Positions 18,054 to 26,562 are shown, numbered from the stretch's first letter. The stretch is 64,000 nt of DNA from Acinetobacter sp. XH1741 (GCF_041021895.1 NZ_CP157428.1:2356001-2420000), one strand, 5' to 3'. Translations and numbers: made by a program. Notes: generated by a model from the letters alone, not told the origin.

Positions 18054-18492
18054 ATTCCAACCTATCTTGTGCCGTTGAAACAGTTAACATGGTTTGAAGA
18101 TAATAATCGACACGTGGGTGATTATTGTCTTTATGTGAGTTATGCGCATTAAAGGCTGCATCATGAAGTTTCACCACTCGAGCAATTGGATTTAAACCAC
18201 AACGGAATAAATATTCTTCGCGTGTTTCATCTTCTCGTTTAGTTAATGCATCTACAGCATCGCGGACTTCTTTTCCAAATAAACTTTCGATTTTGTCTAG
18301 CGTAAGAGGCGTGTCTTCAACACTATCGTGGAGAAGGGCGGTAATAATGTAGATTTCTGAAAATTGATGCTCGATTAATGAATTGACCACACCTTTAATA
18401 TGGTACTCAAAGTAATCATGAGGGCCATACTTTTGACCTTGATGCGATTCTTTTGATAATTTCTCTGCTAATTCAACTTTATTTTGAGTCAT
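18052..18492 (-). CDS. Small HD-domain hydrolase, SpoT/MESH1-like
   Basis: Residues YFEYHIKGVVNSLIEHQFSE, ALLHDSVEDTPLTLDKIESLFG, then EVRDAVDALTKR and NPIARVVKLHDAAFNA follow the ppGpp-hydrolase half of SpoT/RelA proteins; the HD pair is in LLHDSVED. At 146 residues it lacks synthetase and regulatory domains, like MESH1-type small alarmone hydrolases, but could act on another nucleotide. The N-terminal His of the metal site is not the usual one, so activity is uncertain. It stands alone on the minus strand, with no strong ribosome-binding site. Confidence 0.7.
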   Translation of the reverse strand: MTQNKVELAEKLSKESHQGQKYGPHDYFEYHIKGVVNSLIEHQFSEIYIITALLHDSVEDTPLTLDKIESLFGKEVRDAVDALTKREDETREEYLFRCGLNPIARVVKLHDAAFNAHNSHKDNNHPRVDYYLQTMLTVSTAQDRLE

Positions 18493-18850
18493 TTTTTGCT
18501 CTTATTAGTTTAAAGCTATAACGCAGCCTAATGGGTGAGATGGGGCGCTTAAGTCATAATTTTATACTGAATACTTAAGTTAGGCATAAGAGTTACTGCT
18601 CATTTTTATTTATTCATTCTTGTTTAATAAGAACAAAACCAGCCCTTAAGTTTTTGAAATTTTAAACTTTAACTTAATGATATAAAAGCAGATTGTAAAT
18701 ATTACTTAAGAATCTCCTTAATTATGTAATTAAATGAAAAATAATAACTATTTAAATAATTTCTAGCCAATTTTACATTGACACCTCAAATATTGGAGAT
18801 TACCATTTGCGGGCTGGCCTACATCGCCAGTCGGTTTTAGCAGACCGTTT
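18493..18850. other. AT-rich intergenic stretch
   Basis: From 18493 to about 18790 I see no gene, repeat or clear regulatory dyad; the promoter for the HD hydrolase should lie near its right-hand start at 18492. The last 60 bases belong to the structured region described at 18790-19080. Confidence 0.4.
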
Positions 18851-19080
18851 TTAAGACCGCATCAGAGCTATTTCATCTGAGGAATAGTTTTGTGCGCACA
18901 CTCCCAGTTCCCTCCCGTAGCGGTAGGACGGGAGAGGGACACCCTCGGGTGTGCTGGATGTCTTAACCAGTCTGCTAACCCTCTTCCGTTCTGCCACCAT
19001 AAATCTTATGCTCTGGCAGAACTCCATATATAAGGAGTTGGCTTTGCGCATCCATTATTTCTTGGCAACCATTGCCAAAA
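18790..19080 (-). ncRNA. Multi-hairpin phage-immunity-like RNA region (C4/P4-immunity type, candidate)
   Basis: The segment is GC-richer than its surroundings and packed with perfect stems: GTTCTGCCA/TGGCAGAAC (18988-18996 with 19014-19022), AACTCC/GGAGTT (19020-19039), TTGGCAA/TTGCCAA (19062-19078), CTCCCGT/ACGGGAG (18912-18934), and an outer GCACAC/GTGTGC pair (18896-18954) enclosing the ACCCTCGGGT hairpin. The minus-strand ORF it carries resembles the Icd/Ash peptides that overlap such RNAs in P1 and P4-type phage immunity regions. Strand and exact ends are inferred. A covariance-model search is the deciding test. Confidence 0.5.
18851..19051 (-). CDS. Icd/Ash-like phage immunity-region ORF
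   Basis: This 66-residue frame lies entirely within the structured region. Its MEFCQSIRFMVAERKRVSRL core follows the QSIRFMVA pattern of the many short Icd-like/Ash-family ORFs annotated over P1/P4-type immunity RNAs in enterobacterial prophages (recalled, not searched). In phage P1 icd is translated between the c4 RNA and the ant gene. No ant gene or integrase lies downstream here, so this is probably a relic, and the frame may be conserved because of the RNA and not the peptide. Confidence 0.45.
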   Translation of the reverse strand: MRKANSLYMEFCQSIRFMVAERKRVSRLVKTSSTPEGVPLPSYRYGRELGVCAQNYSSDEIALMRS

Positions 19081-19302
19081 GCTATAACAACACAGCTTAA
19101 AACATTTAACGCAGCTTGATCGCCGTAAGGCTTTTTCAGGCTTTAGCTCGTTATTACTTAAAACTTCGCAACAATTAAAATTTGAGATGTGCTAGGCACA
19201 GTCTTTATGGCTTTGCTACGCCTTTTTTTCACCTTTAGAAAAGTGTAAGGCTTTTATATCTCATTTATATACAACAAAAATTTAATTTATAACGGTAAAA
19301 AT

Positions 19303-19873
19303 ATGCCAAATTTAGTTCTCCCAACACGTGCATTAAAAGTCGTAAATAAATCAATTGAGCTGTTCCATTACAACGGGTTTCATATTGTTGGTGTCGACAG
19401 ACTTGTGAAAGAGTCTGAAATACCAAAAATGACGTTTTATAACTACTTTCAATCTAAAGAACGCTTTATTGAAATCTGTCTCATCGTACAAAAAGAACGA
19501 CTCCAAGAAAAAGTAGTTACCATGCTCGAATACGACCACGACACAAGCGCAGCCGATAAACTCAAAAAGCTCTATAACTTACACGCAGATATACACGGGC
19601 TGTATTACCTATTATTTAAAGCCATTTTTGAAACGAAAAATAACTACCCAAACGCCTATACAACCGCCGTGAGATATAGAACATGGCTCACCAATGAAAT
19701 ATATAGCCAGCTTAGAGTACTTAAACCCGATGCTTCTTTTACTGATGCCAAACTATTTTTATATATGGTCGAAGGCGCCGTCATTCAGTGTTTAGCAGTG
19801 TTTAGGTTCAGATAAAGTTGATGAAAGGGTGTTGGAGATGTTTTTGAGGGGGATGTTGACAATTAAGATTTAA
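19303..19873 (+). pseudogene. TetR-family regulator, frameshifted by a 10-bp tandem duplication
   Basis: The N-terminus carries a TetR helix-turn-helix (ALKVVNKSIELFHYNGFHIV, then DRLVKESEIPKMTFYNYFQSKERF). The uninterrupted frame stops at 19815 after VIQCLAVFRFR. At 19786-19805 the sequence CAGTGTTTAG occurs twice in direct tandem; removing one copy restores VIQCLGSDKVDERVLEMFLRG and an open frame to TAA at 19873, which reads as the natural tail of the protein. The DNA-binding half is intact, so a truncated protein of 170 residues may still be made. The target is unknown; it would be expected nearby. Confidence 0.7.
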
Positions 19874-19957
19874 GTTGTAGAGCAGCTTTTAGATATTTTT
19901 TCATATAAAATAAAGCCATATAACTTTTAGTACACTTAAAATTTTGGATTAACTTTT

Positions 19958-20167
19958 ATGTCTTTGCTGAATACCCTTGATGCGGTTGATACTATTACGC
20001 AGAATTTAGTATCTTTTGAGGTTTATGAGTCTGATAGCGGTTACCATATATTGCCATTATCTCCAGATTGTAAAAAAGGTGAGCATTTATGCCATCCATC
20101 GGTGAGAAGTTTCAATGATATAAAAAGAGAAATATTAATAGTATTTCAAGCAAGGATTATAGAATAA
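19958..20167 (+). CDS. Small hypothetical protein (69 residues)
   Basis: A short acidic product without signal peptide or recognisable motif: MSLLNTLDAVDTITQNLVSF, then a Cys-containing middle (SPDCKKGEHLCHPS). No clear ribosome-binding site is visible (TGGATTAACTTTT before ATG). Its position in the accessory strip between the broken regulator and other unknown genes is the only context. Function unknown. Confidence 0.45.
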   Translation: MSLLNTLDAVDTITQNLVSFEVYESDSGYHILPLSPDCKKGEHLCHPSVRSFNDIKREILIVFQARIIE

Positions 20168-20193
20168 AATTGAAAGTCAAAATATTAATTAAG

Positions 20194-20226
20194 CTTACAC
20201 GGATAATTCAATAATATTCGTGTAAG
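20194..20226. terminator. Hairpin, possible terminator
   Basis: CTTACACG (20194-20201) and CGTGTAAG (20219-20226) form an 8-bp stem 26 bases after the 69-residue gene. It is followed by AAAATTGG, not a T-tract, so on the plus strand it is weak; on the minus strand it could stop leftward transcripts. Confidence 0.35.
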
Positions 20227-20386
20227 AAAATTGGTTTGGCTTAACTTTTTTTCCTATATCGATAAGAAAAAAACGAACTAGTATTTATTATTAAAGTTTT
20301 ATTTGAAAATAATTTGACATAAACTTAAAATGATAGAAAAATAAAAAATATCACTCTTTATTTAAAAAATTGTAGATAAAATCAAG

Positions 20387-20650
20387 CTAAATTCTAAAAA
20401 TATTAATAAATTGGTTTTGAAATTCATTGTATAATAATTCATATTCTTTATAAAGAGATTCTGTTTTTTCTTCGTGTTGTTCAATAAAATTATCATTTTT
20501 TAAAAATAGGGCTATTTTTTTTATTTCTTTACTTTTGCTTAAATCATTATTTTTTATACTATAATCTATTAAATTGTTAATTTTATATATTAAGTGGTTT
20601 CTTAATTCTAATCTTACTTGTAATATTAAAAAAACACTTTCATACTTCAT
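20387..20650 (-). CDS. Hypothetical helical protein (87 residues)
   Basis: The product is Lys/Asn/Glu-rich and predicted to be mostly alpha-helical (LRNHLIYKINNLIDYSIKNN and EEKTESLYKEYELLYNEFQN). No signal peptide or motif is visible. It starts 26 bases after the membrane protein gene at 20677-21174 on the same strand, so the two form a likely pair. The very AT-rich codon use differs from the chromosomal genes further left. Function unknown. Confidence 0.5.
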   Translation of the reverse strand: MKYESVFLILQVRLELRNHLIYKINNLIDYSIKNNDLSKSKEIKKIALFLKNDNFIEQHEEKTESLYKEYELLYNEFQNQFINIFRI

Positions 20651-20676
20651 TCTTAATTTTTGAAGAGGATGAGTGT

Positions 20677-21174
20677 TTATGTTTTTTGACCATTTACTAC
20701 TATTAATTGACTAACAGTTGAGTTTAGCCTTATTAAGTTTTCATAGCTTGAAGATAAATGATTGTTATATTTGATACAGTCTTTAATTGTTTTTGGAATG
20801 TCAGAGTATATTATTTGTCCTAATGGGTTTTCATAAATAACTTGATCAATTCTAATAGATAAAAAGTAGACACTTTCTATTGATGAATTTAACTCAAAGA
20901 GATTTTCTAGTACTTTTTCAGCATATTGTTTTCCTACTTCAAATTTTTTTTGTTCTTTCCAATCAGTAAAAAGAAAAATAGCGATTAATGGTGCATATAA
21001 AGTAGCAGACCAACCAAGCAATCCTATAAAAAAAGCTGAAGAATCTGTCATTTTCCCAATAATTTGAATCCCTATTAAACTTCCATATAAAAAATAAATA
21101 AGAAAACAAAAAACTAGAAGTAAAAAATAGCCAATTATAAAAGTTGCTATTACTTCGGCTTTATTTTTATTCAT
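20677..21174 (-). CDS. Hypothetical two-helix membrane protein (165 residues)
   Basis: Two hydrophobic segments occupy about residues 10-33 (TFIIGYFLLLVFCFLIYFLY) and 46-68 (AFFIGLLGWSATLYAPLIAIFLF); the rest is a cytoplasmic helical domain. AAGGA lies 7 bases before ATG. I recognise no family. The operon-like pairing with the small 87-residue protein, in an accessory strip next to a phage immunity relic, is of a kind often seen with small defence or toxin/immunity modules, but nothing in the sequence proves such a role. Confidence 0.6.
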   Translation of the reverse strand: MNKNKAEVIATFIIGYFLLLVFCFLIYFLYGSLIGIQIIGKMTDSSAFFIGLLGWSATLYAPLIAIFLFTDWKEQKKFEVGKQYAEKVLENLFELNSSIESVYFLSIRIDQVIYENPLGQIIYSDIPKTIKDCIKYNNHLSSSYENLIRLNSTVSQLIVVNGQKT

Positions 21175-21452
21175 ATATAATTCCTTAAAAGCTTTTTATA
21201 AAAAATAACAATTATAATACCTTAATAGCTACTGAATGTTTTGTTTTAGATAAAAAATAGTTCTTTACTACCCACTAGTATAAAACTTAGGGATAGTGAA
21301 GCGAAATTGGCAGCACAGATCTGGCTATGAATGTCGTTTTTTCTATCAGAACATTTTATTAAGAAAATTCTATATTGAACTCCTCATTTAACTGATAATG
21401 ATTTTATAAATCTGTCTAATGAAATTTTATTCACATAACTTTGAGAAAAAAT

Positions 21453-21971
21453 ATGCAAAACATTGAAATCTTAGAAATAAAAGAAATTGGCGATTATGAA
21501 GAAGGCTTATCGCTATTGTTAGAAGATTCCATAAATAACGGAGCTTCTATCGGTTTCTTAGCTCCTATAGAAAAGAACGAAGTCTTAAATTATTGGCGTG
21601 AGGTCAACCATAAATTAGCACAAGGTAATAGTTGTCTATGGATTGCCATACAACAAGGCAGAGTTGTAGGTAGTGTTCAATTGTCTTTGGTAAGTAAAAA
21701 GAACGGCGTTCATAGAGCCGAGGTTGAAAAACTCATGGTGCTCACATCTACAAGAAAACAAGGGATAGCAACATTTCTAATGAATGAACTCGAAAATTTT
21801 GCTCGAGAAAAAGGTCTACGCTTACTTGTTTTAGATACACGTGAAGGTGATGTATCCGAACTTTTATATAACAAAATTGGATTTGTACGTGTGGGTGTAA
21901 TTCCAAGTTTCGCATTAAGTTCAAACGGGAACTATGACGGCACCGCGATTTATTTTAAGCAGCTTGTTTGA
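21453..21971 (+). CDS. GNAT-family N-acetyltransferase
   Basis: A single full GNAT domain: ISSUE motifs are CLWIAIQQGRVVGSVQLSLV (strand pair), VEKLMVLTSTRKQGIATFLMNELENFA (acetyl-CoA binding loop R-K-Q-G-I-A) and LLVLDTREGDVSELLYNKIGFVRVG. At 172 residues it is the usual length. The ATG at 21453 was chosen over an upstream TTG. It has ordinary Acinetobacter composition and probably marks the left chromosomal flank of the AT-rich island. The acetylated substrate is unknown; detoxifying acetyltransferases often look like this. Confidence 0.85.
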   Translation: MQNIEILEIKEIGDYEEGLSLLLEDSINNGASIGFLAPIEKNEVLNYWREVNHKLAQGNSCLWIAIQQGRVVGSVQLSLVSKKNGVHRAEVEKLMVLTSTRKQGIATFLMNELENFAREKGLRLLVLDTREGDVSELLYNKIGFVRVGVIPSFALSSNGNYDGTAIYFKQLV

Positions 21972-22202
21972 AATTAGATTTTAGGAAAGTTAAGCATTTC
22001 ATTGGCGTATGTGTCTAGATTATTAGTTAATTCTCTGCAATCATTTTATTTTAAATTTAACTAAAGAAGTGTTGTTTATTATTTTATAAATTACATAGAA
22101 TAATAAAATTATATACATATGAAAACAAAAAATGCCATTAAAAATATCTATATTGTTAATAAGTTAAAGGAATTTTTAATTATTGATTAATATTTAAATA
22201 AT
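21972..22202. other. Left edge of the AT-rich island
   Basis: Composition falls sharply in this 231-base gap between the GNAT gene and the MFS gene. No direct repeat, tRNA end or insertion-sequence terminus was found to mark an integration point. Confidence 0.4.
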
Positions 22203-23441
22203 ATGAATAAATTTAAAATTGTTGCTTATGGTTTTTTATCTGGATATATATATTGTTTTTTAACAATCACTCTTCAAGCAGTTTTTGCTACGTTAGGGTA
22301 TGATATTTCATTTATTTCATCTTTAGTTTTTGCTTTACTTCCATATTCTTTTAAATTTTTATGGAGTGGTTTTGCTGATTCGGTTAAAAAGGAAAATATA
22401 GACTATTTAATATCATTTTTTGCTCTTTTGATATGTTTGTCATTTATTGTTTTAATATTTTTTTCAAAGATTACAATGTTAATTTTTATGTTAATGTTGT
22501 TTAATATTGCATTTCTTGGAGCATGCTTCGATATTTTAACAGATTTAAATCTAATTAAAAATTTTTCAGATGAAAAAAGACCATTCTTTCTTTCATATTA
22601 TATTGGTGGGTGGAGGTTGTCTTCAATATTCGCAGGTGGTGCGGTTTTATTTATTTTTAATAATTTATTTGATAAAAATATTGATTTTTTATTTTTGTTT
22701 TCATCATTTATTTTTTTTATATTCTTAAATATATTTAATTTTACAACAATAAAAAAATTTTTAGCATTTATTTTGAAAAATAAATTATATTTTTTTCTTA
22801 TAATTCCTTGCACTTCTTTTTTATTTATATTGAAAACTAGTTTTACTAATTTTAAAGAGTCATTAATTATTTTTTTGAATTTGAAAGAATTTTATGTATA
22901 TTCTTTATTTTATAAGTTATTTGATTTAACATTATCATCATTTGTCGTTGTGTTTTTTATTAAGGAACTTAAACTATCTATTGAATTTTTTGGAATAATC
23001 AATACAATAGTTCCTCTTTTATCAATTTTAATTCTAAGTCATTTATGGAAATTTACAAGTAAAATTTTTTCACTTAAAGAAATAATGCTTTATTCTTTGT
23101 TGATTAAATCAATAACTATAATAATTTTTATGCTTCTTAATTTTTTAAGTTTAAATATTAATTTATTCTTATTAATAGCTTTTATATTAAATGTTTTTTC
23201 ATCAAGTTTTATTACTTATACTTATTCCAATTATATTATGCAATCTGTTCAAGGAGATAACTCTTCATTTAAATACTCTATATTATCGTCTTTACCTATG
23301 CTATTCTTAGTTGTTTCAGTTCCATTTTCTTCTATTTTAATTTCTAAATATAATTGGAATATATTTTTCTTCTTTATATTGTTTCTTCAAATTTTTAGCT
23401 ATTTATCAATTAATAATATAGAACTAAAAAAAAATAAATGA
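22203..23441 (+). CDS. MFS transporter, AmpG/RhtX-like
   Basis: About 12 hydrophobic helices fill this 412-residue protein. The N-terminal pattern GYDISFISSLVFALLPYSFKFLWSGFADS matches the AmpG-type MFS subfamily (muropeptide permease AmpG and siderophore importers RhtX/FptX), in which P-Y-x-x-K-F-L-W ends helix 2. These relatives usually import; here the neighbouring enzymes suggest transport of the cluster product or a precursor in either direction. The gene is extremely AT-rich (5 G/C in 60 bases at 22681-22740) and has no clear ribosome-binding site. It converges on the minus-strand operon, ending 6 bases before it. Confidence 0.75.
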   Translation: MNKFKIVAYGFLSGYIYCFLTITLQAVFATLGYDISFISSLVFALLPYSFKFLWSGFADSVKKENIDYLISFFALLICLSFIVLIFFSKITMLIFMLMLFNIAFLGACFDILTDLNLIKNFSDEKRPFFLSYYIGGWRLSSIFAGGAVLFIFNNLFDKNIDFLFLFSSFIFFIFLNIFNFTTIKKFLAFILKNKLYFFLIIPCTSFLFILKTSFTNFKESLIIFLNLKEFYVYSLFYKLFDLTLSSFVVVFFIKELKLSIEFFGIINTIVPLLSILILSHLWKFTSKIFSLKEIMLYSLLIKSITIIIFMLLNFLSLNINLFLLIAFILNVFSSSFITYTYSNYIMQSVQGDNSSFKYSILSSLPMLFLVVSVPFSSILISKYNWNIFFFFILFLQIFSYLSINNIELKKNK

Positions 23442-23447
23442 AATATT

Positions 23448-24314
23448 TTATGTGAAAATATCATATACATCATAATTTGAAAACTTATGAATATATTTCA
23501 CAATAGATACAGAAAACTCATCAAAATTTATTTTATTTTTACTATAAAGATCATAAAAACCGTATGGTCCACATAAATGCATGGCCGCTAAAATTCCAGA
23601 TAAAATACCATCATCATAGAGTTTAAAAAGTTCATAAAAATTTGATTCAGGATACTTATTTTCTTTAAAGATCATTAATAGATCTATTCCCTTGGAAATA
23701 TTAAAAAGTTTCTTTAAAACTTTTAAGTTATAGTAAAATGCTTTAATTATAATTTTTTCCTGAATTAAAGGAGATTTTAAATCCTCAAAGTTATTTAAAC
23801 CTACTAAACCTTTAAATTCACCTTCCCATAAATTTACATGTGTCGCTATAATCCCCTTATTTAAAAACTCATTGTAAGTATAATATTCAGTAACTCCATC
23901 ACTCCAAAACTTGTCGTCAATACCACCTATATAATACGAATCTATTAATAAATTTTGTCTTAGCTTTTTACTAGGAGTGTAAATTTCTAAGTCATAAAGT
24001 AATGCTTCACCAAATTGGTATCCAATAAAACCTAAAGCATTTATAGAATGATATTGCATATTTTTTATGCAATCAGGATTAGTAGCATCAAATAAATGAG
24101 CTATACCTAAAGTACAAAAGTATTCATATACAGTTAATTTCTTAGAAAGTGGTCTTCCAGTCATATAATCTCGTTTAACAACACCTGGATACTCAACATC
24201 ATAATAGTCAATAACTTTATTATTATAGTTGTTAATGTACCAGTTAAATTTATTTGGTGATATACCAGATTCTTGCTCTAATAGATCATTTAAAAAAAGA
24301 GAAAAAGATTTCAT
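23448..24314 (-). CDS. Unknown 288-residue protein, last gene of the leftward operon
   Basis: I do not recognise the family with confidence. A conserved-looking core runs ALGFIGYQFGEALLYDLEIY, then VNLWEGEFKGLVGLNNFEDL and SPLIQEKIIIKAF, faintly recalling a G-x-Y-Q-F-G-E...W-x-G-x-x-x-G pattern of lysozyme-like or cell-wall-associated proteins; that resemblance is weak. No signal peptide or membrane segment is present. GAGAA precedes ATG at 24314. It lies downstream of the acyl-CoA-dehydrogenase-like gene and is probably co-transcribed, so a role in the pathway or in self-protection is possible. Confidence 0.6.
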   Translation of the reverse strand: MKSFSLFLNDLLEQESGISPNKFNWYINNYNNKVIDYYDVEYPGVVKRDYMTGRPLSKKLTVYEYFCTLGIAHLFDATNPDCIKNMQYHSINALGFIGYQFGEALLYDLEIYTPSKKLRQNLLIDSYYIGGIDDKFWSDGVTEYYTYNEFLNKGIIATHVNLWEGEFKGLVGLNNFEDLKSPLIQEKIIIKAFYYNLKVLKKLFNISKGIDLLMIFKENKYPESNFYELFKLYDDGILSGILAAMHLCGPYGFYDLYSKNKINFDEFSVSIVKYIHKFSNYDVYDIFT

Positions 24315-24392
24315 TAATAGTTCTCACATTTTATGCAAAAAAAAGATATTAAATTGTTAAGATTAAATAATTTACTCATAAAAAATTTTATT

Positions 24393-25514
24393 TTATAATT
24401 TAACTATTTTCAATAGTTCAGATATATTACTATTAATCCTATTATTGTTGATCATAACTAGAGAAGATAATGAATCTGAGATATTTTTTGTAATACTATA
24501 TTCTGAATTATTATTATATCCTATAATCCCTAAAACTTTAAGACAATTTAGACATATATCAATACATAATTCTGATATTTGTGGTTTCATAGAAGTGAGT
24601 TCTATTTTTTTTGTAAATTCTTCACAATAGCCATTACTGAATGAAATTAAATTACTAAGTATAGAGTTTTCCATCAAAAGTAAGTTATTATAAATTTCAG
24701 CAACTTTGATGCCATTTTCATCATTAATTTTATAATACTTTAATGTCTTATCAAAGGCATTTGAAGCTATTCCTAACCAACATCCACTCCATAATAAATG
24801 ACTATAGGGTAATATAACTTCATTAATTATTTTACTTGAAGAACATAATAATATATCTGACTCATTAAATTCAGAATTTAAATCATATCCATTGCTACAT
24901 GTTCCTCTTAAACCCATTGAATTCCATACACTTAATAGTTCTAAAGTATACTTTTCTTTTGTTAAATAGATAAATACTTGCTTATTGTTATAGTCATTGG
25001 CTGTTAATAAAATAGCATCTGCATAGTCAGCATAAGAGATAACTGGGCATTTTTTATTTAAAAATAATAAATTATTTTTATTTTTTACAATTTTTGTAAT
25101 GCTTTTAGAGATATCTCCACCTTTTCCTATTTCAGAAGTGGCAGACGCAATTAAAGTCTGTTCTTTAAAAATATTATATAGTAAAGTTTCATTACATTTA
25201 TTGTTGATAATTGCATATAACTGGGTAATATGCATAGCATATATCATACCAGTTGAAGCACATTCTTTTGATAAAATATAGATAAAATAAAAATGGTCAT
25301 ATAAATTAAATTGATAAGGGTTATCTTTTAAATTAATTATTGTAGTTAAAAGTTTTTTTTCTTTCAACTTGGAGAAAGTCTTATGTGGAAATATTGATTT
25401 TTCATGGACAACTTTACTTTCTGATTTTAATACAGGAATTATTTCTTTATTAATAATTTCTAGTGCTTTCTTAAATGAAACTGAAAGATTTTTCTCTATT
25501 TTGCTTATATTCAT
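24393..25514 (-). CDS. Acyl-CoA dehydrogenase-fold flavoprotein
   Basis: The order of blocks fits the acyl-CoA dehydrogenase superfamily: an N-terminal helical domain, then TLIASATSEIGKGGDISKS (flavin-binding strand region), LLSVWNSMGLRGTCSNGYDL, and a C-terminal helical domain. The usual catalytic Glu near the C-terminus (Y-E-G in dehydrogenases) has no obvious counterpart; that region reads SLVMINNNRINSN. Relatives lacking it include flavin-dependent N- or C-hydroxylases such as nitrososynthases, while PltE-type members oxidise prolyl-carrier proteins. Here it may oxidise a carrier-bound amino acid or an amino sugar. Three bases separate it from the glycosyltransferase gene. Confidence 0.75.
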   Translation of the reverse strand: MNISKIEKNLSVSFKKALEIINKEIIPVLKSESKVVHEKSIFPHKTFSKLKEKKLLTTIINLKDNPYQFNLYDHFYFIYILSKECASTGMIYAMHITQLYAIINNKCNETLLYNIFKEQTLIASATSEIGKGGDISKSITKIVKNKNNLLFLNKKCPVISYADYADAILLTANDYNNKQVFIYLTKEKYTLELLSVWNSMGLRGTCSNGYDLNSEFNESDILLCSSSKIINEVILPYSHLLWSGCWLGIASNAFDKTLKYYKINDENGIKVAEIYNNLLLMENSILSNLISFSNGYCEEFTKKIELTSMKPQISELCIDICLNCLKVLGIIGYNNNSEYSITKNISDSLSSLVMINNNRINSNISELLKIVKL

Positions 25515-25517
25515 TAA

Positions 25518-26294
25518 TTAGTTTCCTTCTAAATAGGCTATGTGGTTTTCTAATTGTTGCTTCAATGCAGGGAATTCGGTAAAAAATCCTTCATATTTTT
25601 TTAATAAAATTTTTGATTCTTTTACTCTTAAATTATTAAATTCTGGAGAAGTCATTCTTATTTTATCATGATTATGTACTTTAACTTTAGCCTTACCAGA
25701 TATAAAGTAGGGAGTGAAACCTTTGGATAAAAGTCTAATAAAAAAATCTGTATCTTCTACTACTTTAATTTTTTCATCAAAAAAATTTTGTTGTTTATTA
25801 ATATGTGAAGATCTTATAGTAACACCATGACCTATACCTATACTAAGTAGTTTTTTAAATATATCAATTTTCTTTTTGAAAACTTCAGTTTTTTCTGGGG
25901 GATCAACATAGCAACTATTATTAATGTATTGGACTGAGCACCAAGTTATTGAAATATTAGGATTTTCACTTAATACATTTAATGAGTCTTCTAGAAAAGT
26001 TTCACAATACTCATCATCATCCTCTAAAAAACTTATATACTTGCCTAAAGCTGCTTTAATACCTATATTTCTGGCTGTAGCAGCTCCAAGGTTTTCATGA
26101 TTCTGAATATAATTGATCTTAAAATTGAATCCCTTTAATTGTTCGTGATCAATTTTTTCTGTAGAACCATCGTCTACTACTATTACTTCATAATCTTTGA
26201 AAGTTTGTTTTTCAACACTATTAAGGCTTCTAATTAATTCGTAAGGTCTATTAAATGTTGGAATAACTATTGAAAAAGTTGGACTACTTTTCAT
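25518..26294 (-). CDS. Family 2 glycosyltransferase (GT-A fold)
   Basis: The first 100 residues are a classic GT2 domain: FSIVIPTFNRPYELIRSLNS, then DYEVIVVDDGSTEKI and AATARNIGIKAALGKYISFLEDDDEYCE with the D-D-D metal/nucleotide-sugar motif. At 258 residues it is a short soluble form without membrane helices. It would transfer a sugar from a nucleotide-sugar donor to an acceptor. It sits in the leftward operon 268 bases after the thymidylate-kinase-like gene. The product of this cluster may therefore be glycosylated, or the enzyme may handle an activated intermediate made by the nucleotidyltransferases. Confidence 0.85.
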   Translation of the reverse strand: MKSSPTFSIVIPTFNRPYELIRSLNSVEKQTFKDYEVIVVDDGSTEKIDHEQLKGFNFKINYIQNHENLGAATARNIGIKAALGKYISFLEDDDEYCETFLEDSLNVLSENPNISITWCSVQYINNSCYVDPPEKTEVFKKKIDIFKKLLSIGIGHGVTIRSSHINKQQNFFDEKIKVVEDTDFFIRLLSKGFTPYFISGKAKVKVHNHDKIRMTSPEFNNLRVKESKILLKKYEGFFTEFPALKQQLENHIAYLEGN

Positions 26295-26562
26295 TATATC
26301 GAATCCTGATTCTAAAATAACTTATACTCTAAAATTGATATTTATTAATAAAAAATTATCTATTTATAAGGTTAATTAGCTTCTTTTAAAGAAAATTGAG
26401 TGGTTTTTTACTATCTTTTTTAGAAGCTAGTTTTAATATTTTGATGTATATAATCAATGTGAACTCCTCCAAACTATATTTTTCATTTTAAATATATAAT
26501 ATTCTCATTTGAAAATATTTCTATAGTATAAATTATAAAATTCAAACAAATAGTAAATTAAA
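26295..26562. other. AT-rich gap inside the leftward operon
   Basis: The 268 bases between the thymidylate-kinase-like gene and the glycosyltransferase gene hold no gene. A separate promoter for the glycosyltransferase, flavoprotein and unknown genes could lie here, but no strong boxes stand out in such AT-rich DNA. Confidence 0.35.
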
